A DNA stretch of 64,000 nucleotides from Rhizophlyctis rosea. Its lineage: Eukaryota > Chytridiomycota > Chytridiomycetes > Rhizophlyctidales > Rhizophlyctidaceae. The notes beneath the pieces were generated by a model, which saw only the letters and a list, made by a program, of their open reading frames with translations, was not told where the DNA came from and did not search any database. The stretch lies in assembly GCA_027596075.1 (NCBI GenBank), contig JADGJC010000058.1:62001-126000 (forward strand), written 5' to 3'. The translations under genes were made by a program, and so were the position numbers. Below, piece after piece: positions 12,778-24,431 of the stretch (its first letter is position 1; each line of letters opens with the position of its first letter).

Positions 12778-14536
12778 TCGGTGTATATTGTGTGGGAAAG
12801 TCTGGCGTGGAATTGAGTCTAGGTTAAGTTCGCGGGTTGACGAGCAAGCTCGACGCTCCGCCGCTCTGGGACCACACCTCAATTCTCTGGAATCCCGCCC
12901 AGCCTCATGTGAAGTGACCTGCGGTACTTATCCTATAGCAGCCAAGTAGGGAAGGAGTAGATGGCGCAATGGAAAAGGTTTACTATTTACGGGTCCGCCA
13001 GTGGGGAAGTCTGCTGAGCGGGAATTTGACTGACGATGACTCACTGACACCCACGTAAGCAGAAGTGCATTAATGATCGAAATGGCGATATATGAAAATG
13101 TTCATGACGACCTTCTGCTTAAGTGGATCGTTTGTCTCACACGTATACTTCTGCATTTGTACGGAGAGGTCATAAGCACCCCTCTTGCATTGGTGTTGAT
13201 TTGGATTTGCACATTGGTCAAATTGGTGATGAAGCCCATGCATCGACGAATGAAATGGAATGGCAGCCTGTTCGCATTGTTTGGTGCAATTCCAGTTTAT
13301 AGGCCAGATGGGACTCGGATGAAAATGCTCGTAATATCATTTCTGAAGCTCTCCACAATATGCTGTTTGAAGCCGCCCAGCAAACGAAGTGCAGTATTAG
13401 AGATCATCTTAGTGTGAAAGACATAGCCCTTGAAAAACCTTTGGTGCTCCGATGATGCCGATAATAAACTCTAACCAGGTGACCAATAACCATGAATCTC
13501 GCTACGACCAATAAGAAGCTCCGGCATCGGACTTCGAAGAAGAGTGGGGGTTGTACCAACGTTTGCGAGATGTTTCCACGCCTACAAAGCGATACAACAA
13601 ACCTCAGTCACCTCCAACAGTCAATTGCGACGATCGAATTTCAACAACCTCGGCCTCCGCCAGTAAGAATTCAGCTCGGAGATGCAAGCAGCTCCGTCGG
13701 CCGCTGTCACCAACAAATTTCTCCAGTTTCTCCATCACGCAATGGTCGCAAAGTGTGTCGCGATGGCTATTTTGGCCAATTTTGGGTCATAGAGGTGCTG
13801 GCCCAGGTCGACGCCACTGCTGCGCCATTTTGGGTGAGGACAACACAATCACCCAACAGCGAACTTGCAACTGGTCCAACTGATTGCTTGCGAGTGCAAT
13901 TCTCCCCCCCTGTAAAGTTCAGCCCTCCCACCAATCCACCACACTGAGCATCCCCTTGTTCACGTTGACGTCTTCGGAGGCGTTACTGGACTGGCTCAAA
14001 ATTTCTCAATACCCATCCAGACTAACCATGCCAAGAGCAGCGCTTCCCCTCAATGGCTTTGCTAACAACGGGATGGGCTTTCAATATTCGTACTTCCGAC
14101 AGGGACGAATCGGCTTCATTTCACATGCTTCGGAGTCCCTAACGCAACCGAAAGCCTCGCTCGGAGCTCTTGTGACTGATCCACCAATGCAATGGTCGTG
14201 ATCGTGGCCAAGCCAGCATCAACTTCAAGAGGCAGCAACACAAGTCTACAAGTCCAAGTTTCAAGCGCAGAAAAAATGCCTATAATGGCTTCCGTTGTTT
14301 TCATTCCATCAAACGCAATTACAGAATAGACTTTGTGCCCAGCAAAGCGTTCATGCAGTATTAGTAATCTACCTCCCATCCAACCCCCTAGTTGTGATGA
14401 TTTTTTGAGTTTGTGACGTGTCTCCAAAACCTTCCCAACACCACCCCCTATATACGTCTCCCAACCCCAACCCCCAATCCCTGGAGGGACCGCATGTTCT
14501 TCCAGCCTCATACCTAATACCTTATACCCCATCAAA
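12778..14536. other. Intergenic region, FEX to GPCR
   Basis: No convincing gene. The FEX side carries TGTGGGAAA at 12791-12799, only 14 bp before the FEX ATG, which matches the CSL core. Short ORFs at 13.1-14.2 kb show no domain or conserved splice structure. The last 150 bp before the receptor ATG are C-rich. Confidence 0.5.
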
Positions 14537-16381
14537 ATGTCTCCAGAACCAAGGCACTTCAGCCCCTCCCCAACCCAATATGCCATCCTCCAAAATACCA
14601 TTCATGTTACGGGAGCTCTGTCCATACTAGGAGCACTATGCGTCATCACCTCATTCATTCGAAACGGGACATGGCGGGACCGCAGTGCCCGGATTGTGAT
14701 GATGATTGCTATTGCGGATTTGGTGTCTTGCGCGGCGTTTTCTGTGGGCAGGTGCGTGTAAGATGGAGCATAGGAGCTATGAAAGTGCATTGCGTACTGA
14801 TTTCGTTGCGGACAATGTGCTCAGAGCGGTAGTGGACTATAAGATACCATGCACTGTCCAAGGTGTCTTCATTCAATGGGGTGTGCTGGCATCATGCTTT
14901 TGGACTGCTTGCTTGGTAGGTATCATGGGACTTTGTCCCACAATCTCCTATTCCCTAGGTGGCATTCGTGATGATCTAACACCGTACACACACCAGTCCA
15001 CAAACATCTTCATCGCCCTCTACCGATCCCGAACATCCAATGCCGACTTCCAACGTCTGGAACCCTGGTACCACGTCATCAGTTGGGGCATAACGGGAGC
15101 TCAAACCTTCATGCTCTTCATCGCTCAACGACCTGAGTTGGGTCCAGTATACGCTCAGGTACATACGACGCAGTCTATTCACATTCACCACCGAGCAGTG
15201 TCTCAACCACCCTTCCATCTCACAGAACACCCTCTGGTGCCACTTCGCAACCCCATACGACACATTCCGCATGAGCATGTTCTACGGATGGATTTGGATC
15301 ATTTTCCTTTGGAACATCTTCGCCTACGTTTCCGTTGGCCGAAAGTTATATCAATCGGAGAAGACCATCAAAGCTTTCGGAGGTGCTTCGGAGACGTCGG
15401 AAGAGAAGAGGGAGCGGGCTACGCAACGTTACGTTAAGCGTGCGTCCTTGTATTTGGCGGTGTTCTTTTTGAATTGGTTAGTTGGTGGTGCCGTAGAGGA
15501 AAAGATTGTCAGGCATAGTCGCTGAGAGTGCGTTGCGTCTGTAGGTCATTTGCCACGATGAACCGCGTACAAAATATTGCGCAACCAGATAACCCGTTGT
15601 TTGTATTGTACTTCCTGCATGGGGTAAGTCACCTCACCCACCATAACAATCAAAAGACCTGCACACTGACTAACCCACCATTCCACAGTTCTGGACCCCC
15701 TCCGGCGGCCTCCTAAACTCCCTAGTCTACTTCTACAACCAACGCCGCGCCCGCACCCGCTCCTCAACAAACAAGTCTCACAACAGCCAGAATGACACAT
15801 ACCACGATGACTCCTCCACCACCTCTTTCGCCCGCGACGAAAAGGACTCTTCCGCCGGGTACTTCCAAACCCTCCGCTCCTCCTTTTCGTCCACCGGAAA
15901 CACAAACGCATCTCGCGAAAACATCGTCAGTATCAGTGCACCATTACCTACATCTTATCCACTAGGATATTCGACAGGTTCACCACCAGAAGTCTACTCC
16001 CTCTACGAAACAAGACGCTCAACCTCAACTCCCCGCTCCCCAACATCAGCAACATCATACACACCACCCACCCGCGCACCGTCCGTCAAGAAATCCCCAC
16101 CAACATACTCACTACGAGACTCGCCTTACAGCCCTCACTCCCCACCACACTTTGCCCTCCCCTCACCCCAAGCATATCATTATACTCCGGATATACGAAC
16201 ACCCACGTCGCCCGTGTCGCCATACGCTCAGCAGCAGCAGCAACAACACTACCCACCGAAGCGATATCCCTCAAGTGACCTTTCGACGCATTCGTCTGCG
16301 CCTTTAGTTAGGGATCATACTACTGGGGCACCAAGGGGGTATGCATTGAGGGCTGAGCAGATGTACCGGGTTGAGGGATAG
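14537..16381 (+). CDS. cAMP-receptor-like seven-TM GPCR
   Basis: Six exons chain in frame: 14537-14751, 14825-14915, 14997-15158, 15226-15476, 15545-15623, 15689-16381; 1491 nt, 496 aa, all GT-AG. Seven hydrophobic segments lie in roughly residues 20-285. The layout matches the Dictyostelium cAMP receptor/fungal CRL family (Dicty_CAR). Supporting motifs are IPCTVQGVFIQWG before TM3, FWTACLSTNIFIALYRS, PWYHVISWGITGAQTF in TM4 and a TM7 reading FWTPSGGLLNSLVYFYN. The conserved cysteine pair is plausible (C in IPCTVQG and C in LWCHF). The last exon encodes a long Ser/Thr/Pro-rich cytoplasmic tail with a glutamine run near 16227, a likely phosphorylation region. The ligand is unknown. It converges with the pseudokinase gene, whose stop is 358 bp away. 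Confidence 0.88.
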
Positions 16382-16739
16382 TAGCCTCGTCTTCAAAAGA
16401 CCATAGCCCAAGTTTCAAAAAGAGAATGCCAAGGATAGTATGAACGTAATGGTTCCAGTCAACAAAATCTAGTGCACAAAGTTGAAAAAAGAATGTCATA
16501 TCTTGTTTGTTTTGTAATATAGGCCGATAGTTTTTGTTTTTTTAAGTTTGTATGACGGTTGTTTAAATAGATACGTAAGTTAGACGGAAACATATAATCT
16601 TATTGATTGTCATGCATTGGCTTCAATGAAGAATGTGCAGTTGTTCAGATAGACGGTCTTACACACATGCTTGCGTCAGATATTTACAAGATATCGTACA
16701 TATATATACATATAATACAAAAGTCATTCTCATGGTTCT
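16382..16739. other. 3' intergenic region between convergent genes
   Basis: AT-rich stretch with T runs and alternating TA (for example 16695-16715) between the GPCR stop and the pseudokinase stop. Likely holds both 3' UTRs and polyadenylation signals; no ORF of interest. Confidence 0.5.
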
Positions 16740-19076
16740 TCACACCTCCCACCTCTCCTCACTCCTCCCCACCAAAATCTGCGGACACCCCACAACATCC
16801 TCCCCTTCCGGATGGCTGAAATTTTCCCACCCATCCGCCCACACATCCTTCCTACTCCTCTTCGCAACAACCCTAACCCACCACCCCGCCTTGCTCAACT
16901 GGCAAGACCACTCACAACCCGATTTTATCCATCGAGTCTGGACGATCCACCCCTCAGCATGCGCAGCACGGTAAAACTGTTCCCACCCCTGGAAGAACTC
17001 GCGTTTCCTTTCAACGCGTTTTATGGCGCGGGTGAGGGGTGTTGATGCTTTGTGGGTGTGTGAGTGAGCGGAAGAGAAGCGGGTTGTGGAGAATTTGTGG
17101 AGGAGTGTTTGGAGTGTGTGTGCAAAGTGGCGGTCGGGGAAGTAGGTTGGGACGGTGTATTCTCGTTTGTACGAAACAACTTCTTCTCTCTCGTCTCCTC
17201 CACCCGCCCTCGGATTAATCCTCCACACCGTCCACGGCACACCCTCACTACCAAAAGTGTCCGGATGCGCTACAAGCTTCACCCCACTCCTCCCCACCAC
17301 GTCTCCCCCATCATCCTCTCCCCCAACCGACCCCTCACAACTCCCATACCCTTCATCATCAACTACACTTCCCCTCCTCCCCTCCACCAACCCAGCACAA
17401 ACCGCCAACCCCTCCAAAATCTCCTCCATACTAGGTCTAAACCCCGGCCTCCCATCCCAACAAGCCTGCATCAAATCCCACATGGCGTCTGAGCACCTAC
17501 TCGGTCGTGAAGGTCTCTTCCCCCTCCTAATCATCTCCACAACCATCACATCACCGTCCAAATCCCCAAACGGCTTGTCTTCCTCTCCACCAACACTCAA
17601 CAACTCCCAGCATAACGTGCCGAAAGCGTAGATGTCCGTCGCGGTGGATGGGGTTGCCGCTAGGCTTCCGTCTCCCAGCCACTCAGGTGGATCCCACTTC
17701 AACCTGTCCAACTTCCAAAGTTGCTCAATCGAAGGTGATTTCGCACGGATGGAAGTTAAGCCCCAATCAGTCAATTTAATGTGTCCGGATGCGTCGATGA
17801 GGACGTTGTGCGATTTCAGGGATCCGTGAATGATGTTGTGGCGATGGAGGAAAAGTAGGGATTGAGCTACTTCGTGAAGGATGGGGATGGTGGATGTGAG
17901 GTGTTTGGTGACGTCTGTAGACAGGATCAATGGAAAGAATGAGTTTGTCAGGACTCGCACACAGAAGCTCCGCCACTTGAAACGAAAGCAGAGAACACAG
18001 CACTTACAATCCCTCGCATTCCCCACCATCAAAGGCATAACAACAACCCCCATCCTCCCCTTCAGACTCGCGCCCACCAACGGCACCAAAAACGGAAACT
18101 TTACCGCCTTCCACTTCACCAAATGCTCACTCAACAACTCTAACGGAAACCCCTCCGCCCTATGCGGCTGTTTAAATTGCTTGATCGCAACCGCCCTCCC
18201 ACTCAGCACGCTGGCATAAACCCTACTCAAAGCGCCTTCGCCAATCAGTGTGCCATACTCCAAATTACACGTCATGATGTCCCAAGAGTTGTGAGTGAGT
18301 TTTGAGACGCGGCGGTGGAGGGAATGAGGAGATGATATGGCTTGTGATAGTGTGCGAATCGCTACCGAGAGGAATTCAGTCTGCACGATATTCATTTCCC
18401 GCTCCCCTTCCTTCCCCTCACACTCCTCCTTCCGCTTCAAAGCGTCCAGCACTTCAAGCAGTTCCCGCTCTCCACCTTCCACCATGCCGTAAATTCGCTT
18501 GGGATATGCGATGAGAGGTTGTAATCGTGCATTTAAATGTTGCAGATCTTCCTGCCGCGCGGCGAGATTGTCGTCTTCCGTCTCCACTCCAGAATCACCA
18601 AAAGGACTCAGCACATCTAGTGCGGATGCTATGTCATGAAATTGACGCGTGAATTCTGCTATGCGGTTGGATGTTTGGTTGAAGGCTAGGAACTCCTCCA
18701 CAACGGTTGTACAAGACAACTTCTCAAGGTACACCGCGACATCTTTGGCATTCCTATAGGAAGCAATTATATCTGAGCGGATCGTTCTCGTCGACCAGGT
18801 ATTCACAATTGACAAAAATGGCAGATGCTGGCAGTATTCTTACCTATGCAACCCATTCACGGTATGCCTAGCCACACTCTCGGGCCACATAGTCCATCCC
18901 TCCATCACCCGAACAATCTTCTCCATCTCCCCCGTCAACACCCCCCACTGCCGCCGACAAACTCCAACCGTCCGCGCCCGCTGCACCGCATCCTCCAAAG
19001 CTCCACACACATCCCTCACAGAAGGCACGACCAAAAGCAACAGCACAAGCGGCAAATCATCAGGTATCGCATCCAT
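16740..19076 (-). CDS. TKL-type pseudokinase with N-terminal helical domain
   Basis: Three exons: 18844-19076, 18008-18753, 16740-17914 (introns 90 and 93 nt); 2154 nt, 717 aa in frame. Residues 1 to about 200 are helical and lack Gly/Pro-rich linkers (for example RRQWGVLTGEMEKIVRVMEG), resembling the four-helix N-terminal domain of MLKL/HeLo-like proteins. The kinase-like domain spans about 245-520: glycine loop IGEGALSRVY (248-257), VAIK lysine (269), IIHGSLKSHNVLI and TDWGL (376-378). The HRD triad reads H356-G357-S358, so the catalytic aspartate is missing, and DFG is DWG. Lys360 and Asn363 remain. It is therefore predicted to be catalytically inactive. Human MLKL, also a pseudokinase, likewise has HG in place of HR. 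The last ~190 residues are of unknown type. A signalling or cell-death role is inference only. Confidence 0.8.
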
Positions 19077-20353
19077 CTTTCGTCTGTTATGTTGATGATC
19101 CCTGAAGCTGCTCGAACATAGTGCGAAACAAAGACGACCAGGAAAGTGAGAGGGATGTTTGAAGTTTTGGACAAAATGATAACATGCGGACTCATTGCGG
19201 AGTTGCAGAACGCGTGAAAAAATCCACCGGCTGGTGAAACGGTGCCGTTTCATAATTGTTATAAGTGTCTTCACTCCGCCATGTGCTATTTTTGGCTTGT
19301 GGAGTGATGCACCACGAAGCAGGAGTTGTGGTTCCATGACGCGTGGCGCAGCAGACGCGATACCACATGGACCCTGATTCGGGTCTGGGCAACTGAGTAT
19401 CCGGCCCCCATGGAGTTTACTATTATGTTGGATTTTACGACATACGCCAAGAAATGCTGTGACTTCCTTTCTCTATAGTACTTCGTTGTCATAATGCAGT
19501 TATGCTCTCAGTTACCCAAGTTCAAAATCCAATGATCATCGTGTGAACAGAAAGCACATATATTGTTCAGCACCAAGCCCAGGTTTGGAAAAAAATGGAA
19601 AAAGTCATGTAAGCTCAAGTGTCGCCTCATCAAGCTGAGTTAAACAAAGTATACCGGCTTTGTTTGAGCCTTGACCTGCATGGTCAGCCGCATACTAGGC
19701 GATGATTTTGAAAACACTTGCCTCGCAGGCATCCTGTCATCCGATGTCTTTGACCATTGATGCTGTATGTGAACGTTGGGAGCATGACCTTCCGATCGGC
19801 ATGACGTGAAACATGAAGTTCCCAATGGTAGCATCCGAGACCTCACTTCAGACACCACTAAGGCCACCAGTGGCACTGAAACAAGTTGGGTGTCACGCTG
19901 CTCCGCAGCATGACAAAATCATGCAAGAAGCCCCAGGGTACCAGGTGCCACGGGCAGATCTCATCTATGATATACTGATGGTACTTTATTGATGGGATAC
20001 AAACATTCATGCAGCCTCTGGTCTACCCGGCCCTTGTTGGATACGAGGCAAAGTCCATCGTATAATAGGTTGTTCGTGGACATTCTCGGCCAAGTGAATG
20101 TCGTCATTAACGCCAAGACGATACATCAAACTGAAGAGCAGCCGAGATAGCCAAGACAATACACCAGACAAGAGCATGCGCCCCCCTCATTGCCGTTGCC
20201 TTCGAACATCATATAAGGACGGTACTTCAAGCCCTCCATTGACGATTCGCTTTCCACATTTGTGTAACTCTCCTAAACTACTTTAAGTTGTCTTTAACCC
20301 AATCCTTCGTTTCGTTCATACTACCACTTCGAATCTGCTGCTCGCACTCCACG
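19077..20353. other. Intergenic region, pseudokinase to repeat protein
   Basis: Divergent promoter space of about 1.3 kb. Small ORFs lack motifs. The downstream gene has a TATA-like ATATAAGG at 20211-20218, about 140 bp before its ATG. Nothing else is recognised. Confidence 0.45.
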
Positions 20354-21788
20354 ATGTATTGGAAGTTGTGGTTCATTGTTTGGATTGCGGTTGTGGTGAA
20401 TGTTGTGCAGGCGCAGGGATTTGAGACCGATGGTGAGTTGATAGTGGGTTCTGGGTCAGCGCAACTCCTCCTCATCACAGCCGTCGCATTATGAATGCAT
20501 CGTCATAAGCTGCATCATCTTCTTTCGCAACCTACTCACAAAAGGATGTTTTCATTCCATAACAGACGCTGTCGAGGATACTCCTGACCGCAACCTCTGG
20601 TGGCCCGAATGGAATTGCCCAACATACGAATGTCCTTCCGTCGAAACAGTCTACGGCCCGCCGACCGAAACCACCGTTTACCAGAACGCCCCTCCTGCCA
20701 CCGAAACGGTCTATGCCGCACCCATCATCAGCACGGTCTATGAAACTCCCGGCGTGTCGACCGTCTACTTGACCCCGGTGGAGACGACAGTTTTGGCTTG
20801 TCCGCGAACCACGGGCGCGGCGTTGATGAGGAGGCAGGCGACGACGACGACGAGTGTTAGCACTACCACCGTTACCTCAACTACAACCGTGACTGTCAGT
20901 ACTGTGATTACTTCGGCCGGTGGTGGGTTTATTTTTACTTGTTCAGTTACCCCGGTGTCTGCCACGACTACAAGTGCAACTTCGACCACTACACGCACTA
21001 CTTCCCCGGCTACTACCAGTCCTACCTCTACCACCACCAGCACCAGCACCACCACAACCACAACCACAACTACCACCACCACTCGAGGCCTCCTCATTCG
21101 CGACCTCCATCCGCGCCAGCAAAATCCAGCCACCCTTACCACTCACAACCCCACCTCCACCGCCGTCATTGACCGCCGTCAGCAAAACCCAACCACTCTC
21201 ACCACCCACAACCCGACCTCTGCCGCCTTCATCAAGCGGCAGGATGCTTCGAGCACAGAGGCCACGCCCAGCCCTACCACTGCTGTAGGCCTCCTCCTTC
21301 GCCACCTCCACCCCCGCCAACAAAACCCAACCACTCTCACCACCCACAACCCCACGTCCACCGCCCTCATGAAGCGGCAGGCCACGTCAACAACCGAGGC
21401 CGCAACCTCAACACCCACCATCACACTCATCATCTTCCCCACCGGCACACCCACCATCCCATCCATCGCCCAAACCCCACCCCCCTCCATCGTCACAGTC
21501 ATCACATCCTTCATCACCAGCATCCAAGGCCCCACAACCGGTACGGCAACTACAAGTGCGACCTCCACGTCGGCCACTTCCACCACCACAGCCACCGAAA
21601 CTACCACCACCACAGCCAGCGAAACCACTTCCACCACCACCTCGGAGCAACAAACAACCTCCGCTGCGACCTCATCGGGGACCGCAACCGGAACGTCGGC
21701 ACAAGTGACTGCGAGCGAAACCTCGACGGTCAGTGCGAGGCCTACTGGGTTGTTTGCGAGGAGGTACAGGAAGGCGGTGGCGGCTTGA
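20354..21788 (+). CDS. Secreted Ser/Thr-rich repeat protein with dibasic sites
   Basis: Two exons, 20354-20432 and 20566-21788, 433 aa in frame. Residues 1-21 form a signal peptide (MYWKLWFIVWIAVVVNVVQA). After the intron come several ETVY/STVY-type repeats with P and T, then long threonine/serine tracts likely to be O-mannosylated. The middle holds at least three imperfect copies of a unit containing RQQNPTTLTTHNPTS, followed by AxxxKRQ or RRQ. Dibasic KR/RR-Q sites near residues 115, 230, 250 and 296 fit Kex2-type cleavage. No hydrophobic GPI-like C-terminus is seen; it ends basic (RRYRKAVAA). Likely a wall or extracellular protein, or a Kex2-processed repeat precursor. It converges with the F-box gene. 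Confidence 0.75.
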
Positions 21789-22111
21789 GCGGGCCGAGGC
21801 TGGGGAGTAGTTAGCAACATGTAGGGAGGGGATTTGATATGGTGAAGAGACAGCCATGTTCATATGTCGATGCTTCACGTGTAGCGCAGGCTGGTTATGG
21901 TTTGATGTTTTGCTTTTCTTGTCGGGTAACGGAGATGCGAGTGAGAGTAAGGCATTTGTGTATCTTGTTCAGGAAAAATAGTATTTGCAGTTGATTTGCT
22001 TGTTTCGTAAACTTTTTCAAAGTTGATTGTGGTTGGTATTTCATAGGAATGGCGCACCCATTTTCCACCACTTCTTTCACACTCACAGGCCCAACGAAGC
22101 GAAAAATGTCT
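21789..22111. other. 3' intergenic region
   Basis: About 320 bp between two convergent stops. No gene seen; it contains T-rich stretches compatible with 3' ends. Confidence 0.45.
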
Positions 22112-23669
22112 TCACACCCCCCTCCCAACCCCAACCCTCCTCCACAACTCCAAATCAAGTCCCTCAACACCCCAAATCTCTGCCTCGCCATACGCAATAG
22201 GCCGATCCCCCAACTGAATATACACCTCATCCTTCCCCCCATTCCCCATATCATCCCCCCGCTCCTTTCTACGCTCCTCCTTGACATCTTCCGGAATCTC
22301 CAAATGGATACTGGCGTTATCCAGCGTTTGGAAATAAGACAACGGCAATACCGGTGGAAGAAACCATGACGGGATACAGGTTTCCCCATGATCGAATGGT
22401 CCGCTGACCACGGCGATGATGGTTTTTGGGCCGTGTGGGGCTTTTTATAGGAAGGAGAGAGAACATCATCGGGAGGGAATGGTTTGAGTATAAGTACCAC
22501 GGGGCAAAAACAAGCCCCAAATTCAATGAATGCAATTTCTGTGTTCTTGAAGCTCACCATATATGTCACCAGATATGTCGGATGACGCCAACGTCGCCTC
22601 AGAGGTTCCACCACCAGATGGCCGCTCCGAAGTAGGTTGACCAGGCGATGGACCAACGATGCTGGCAGGCAGCGCTACAACAAAGCTCACGAACCGCTCT
22701 GCAGCTGCAGACGCATAGAAAATATCTCCGAAACGGAACTTCTTCGACAACGGAAGGACGGACTTGAAATATGCTAAATCAAGGCCGAATATCCAGAGAA
22801 ATAATCAAGATCCATGTCAATAAGAGCTGATAAGATCATCCAACGAAGGACGGGGAAGCAAAACATGCAGAAATACGCCAAAAACCACCCTCCTTACCCT
22901 TCATCTTCTCCACCCACTTCTCCTCACTCGGATACGGCGCATAAGACTTCAACAACAAAACACTCCCATCCCCCAAAACAACCGACCGCCACCGCGTAGA
23001 TTTCACGCTTCTGAAGAATCGCATATCCACGTTAAGTGGATGACCAAACTTAGCCCGCCATTCATTAAAGATTTGCGCTTCCGTTTTGAGATTTAATGAT
23101 TCGTCCCAGAACGTCTTGATCAGCGCGTGGGGAACGTCATCTTCCCACGTCGCGGGTGGTTCAACGTACGCAAGGTCGGGGAAGGTTAGTGGGCGCGGAT
23201 GGTAAGTGAGGACATTTCGCGGACGGCTTTTGGATGTTAGGATGCGTGAAGAGCGGTACCATGCGCTGTACTTGAACGTGGAAGTGCCTGCAGTTTTCAA
23301 AAACGGCGAGGCATGAGTCGCTCTGCATGGTGAGGTAATAAAAAACAATGACTGCAAAGCATGAAGAGGGCACATACCGATAGTCACCAATCTACTCTGG
23401 TTAGTACGGCGAGGGTGAGCCAGGTACGCTTTCAAATGCCTTCCAATGGTCCAAATCTCATTTTGAAGATACAGCTCCCGCCAGCAAGCATGGTCCTTAA
23501 TCAGAGCGTGGAAAACTGCACCGCATAAGTGGGTGAACGCGACCGCATCGTCGATATTCGATAGATGACTTGCAATGCAGGAGGAGACCTCTGGCACCTG
23601 TAGAGAATGGTACGTTGGAGTGGAGGGATGTAACGTTGCGTTTCCAGGGGAAGGGGGCGAGGAGGGCAT
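22112..23669 (-). CDS. F-box protein, function unknown
   Basis: Four exons chain in frame: 23378-23669, 22898-23287, 22558-22773, 22112-22440; 1227 nt, 408 aa. An F-box-like motif lies at about residues 25-75: VPEVSSCIASHLSNIDDAVA followed by HLCGAVFHALIKDHACWREL, a typical Skp1-binding helix pattern ending in a W-R-E-L-Y segment. The remaining ~330 residues contain W/F-rich segments (TRWRSVVLGDGSVLLLKSY, KFRFGDIFYAS, IPSWFLPPVLPLSYF) that I cannot assign. By family knowledge it would be a substrate adaptor of an SCF ubiquitin ligase. The start is the ATG at 23669; the ORF extends upstream but with no better initiator. The last acceptor (TATAAAAAG) is AAG rather than CAG/TAG, so that junction is the weakest. 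Confidence 0.7.
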
Positions 23670-24431
23670 GGTTTGGCAAGGGTTTGAACGATCGGACGAT
23701 GCCGTTGCTAATGTATGTCCTGACGAAAAGACCAAAGAGCTGTGGGTTCCGGCCTCGGGCGAGGTGGGCTCAGCCCAGCAGACAACTTTGTAACGCCAAA
23801 TGTCTGTCGTATTTGTCCCACATACAAGCTACGCCCGGCGGCCAAGCCCGTCTAAAGTTTTGCACACACGTTCACCAATATATCTTACACTTGATCAGAT
23901 CGATCAATCAAGTTGCTATCCATTGCCCGCTGTTTGATTCATGCATCTCCAGCATATCGAACAATGCCACACCATTCACCTGATACAGATAGACCATTCT
24001 GTAGGGTGTTCTAGCTATCATATGTCGCCACATGATAGCCATTACATGCGGAACGGACTGCAATGTAGTTCGGGACTGGCCGGCTCGCGAATGCAAAATC
24101 CATGTACTTCCAAGCTCTAGTGGTTCTAGTTGTGCTTCCATGATTCAACGTCACCTTTTGCTGTTCTTTCCATAAGTTCTGTTTGGCACTGGATAGGGGC
24201 CTTTCCCATCCCGTCTTCAGCATGCACTCGTCAAAGTAGGGACGTTAGAGACTCTGAAGTCCACAAATCATTATTCTCAAGATCGAGCAAAAGAAAAGCC
24301 ATAACGGGTATATAAAACACATATACATAAACCATACCCTCCATAAATACAAAAACGCAAGATACCGCTCTGAAGGCATACAGCATAACATCTAAAAACA
24401 ATATCGTAACATACTATAGGACTCTCCGCAC
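23670..24431. other. Intergenic region
   Basis: Short ORFs without motifs. Upstream region of the F-box gene and 3' region of the NTH1 fusion gene; AT-rich near 24300-24430. Confidence 0.45.

Noticed and set aside
20765..21820. Valine- and glycine-rich minus-strand ORFs
   Set aside because: Antisense reading of the Thr/Ser-rich repeat gene.
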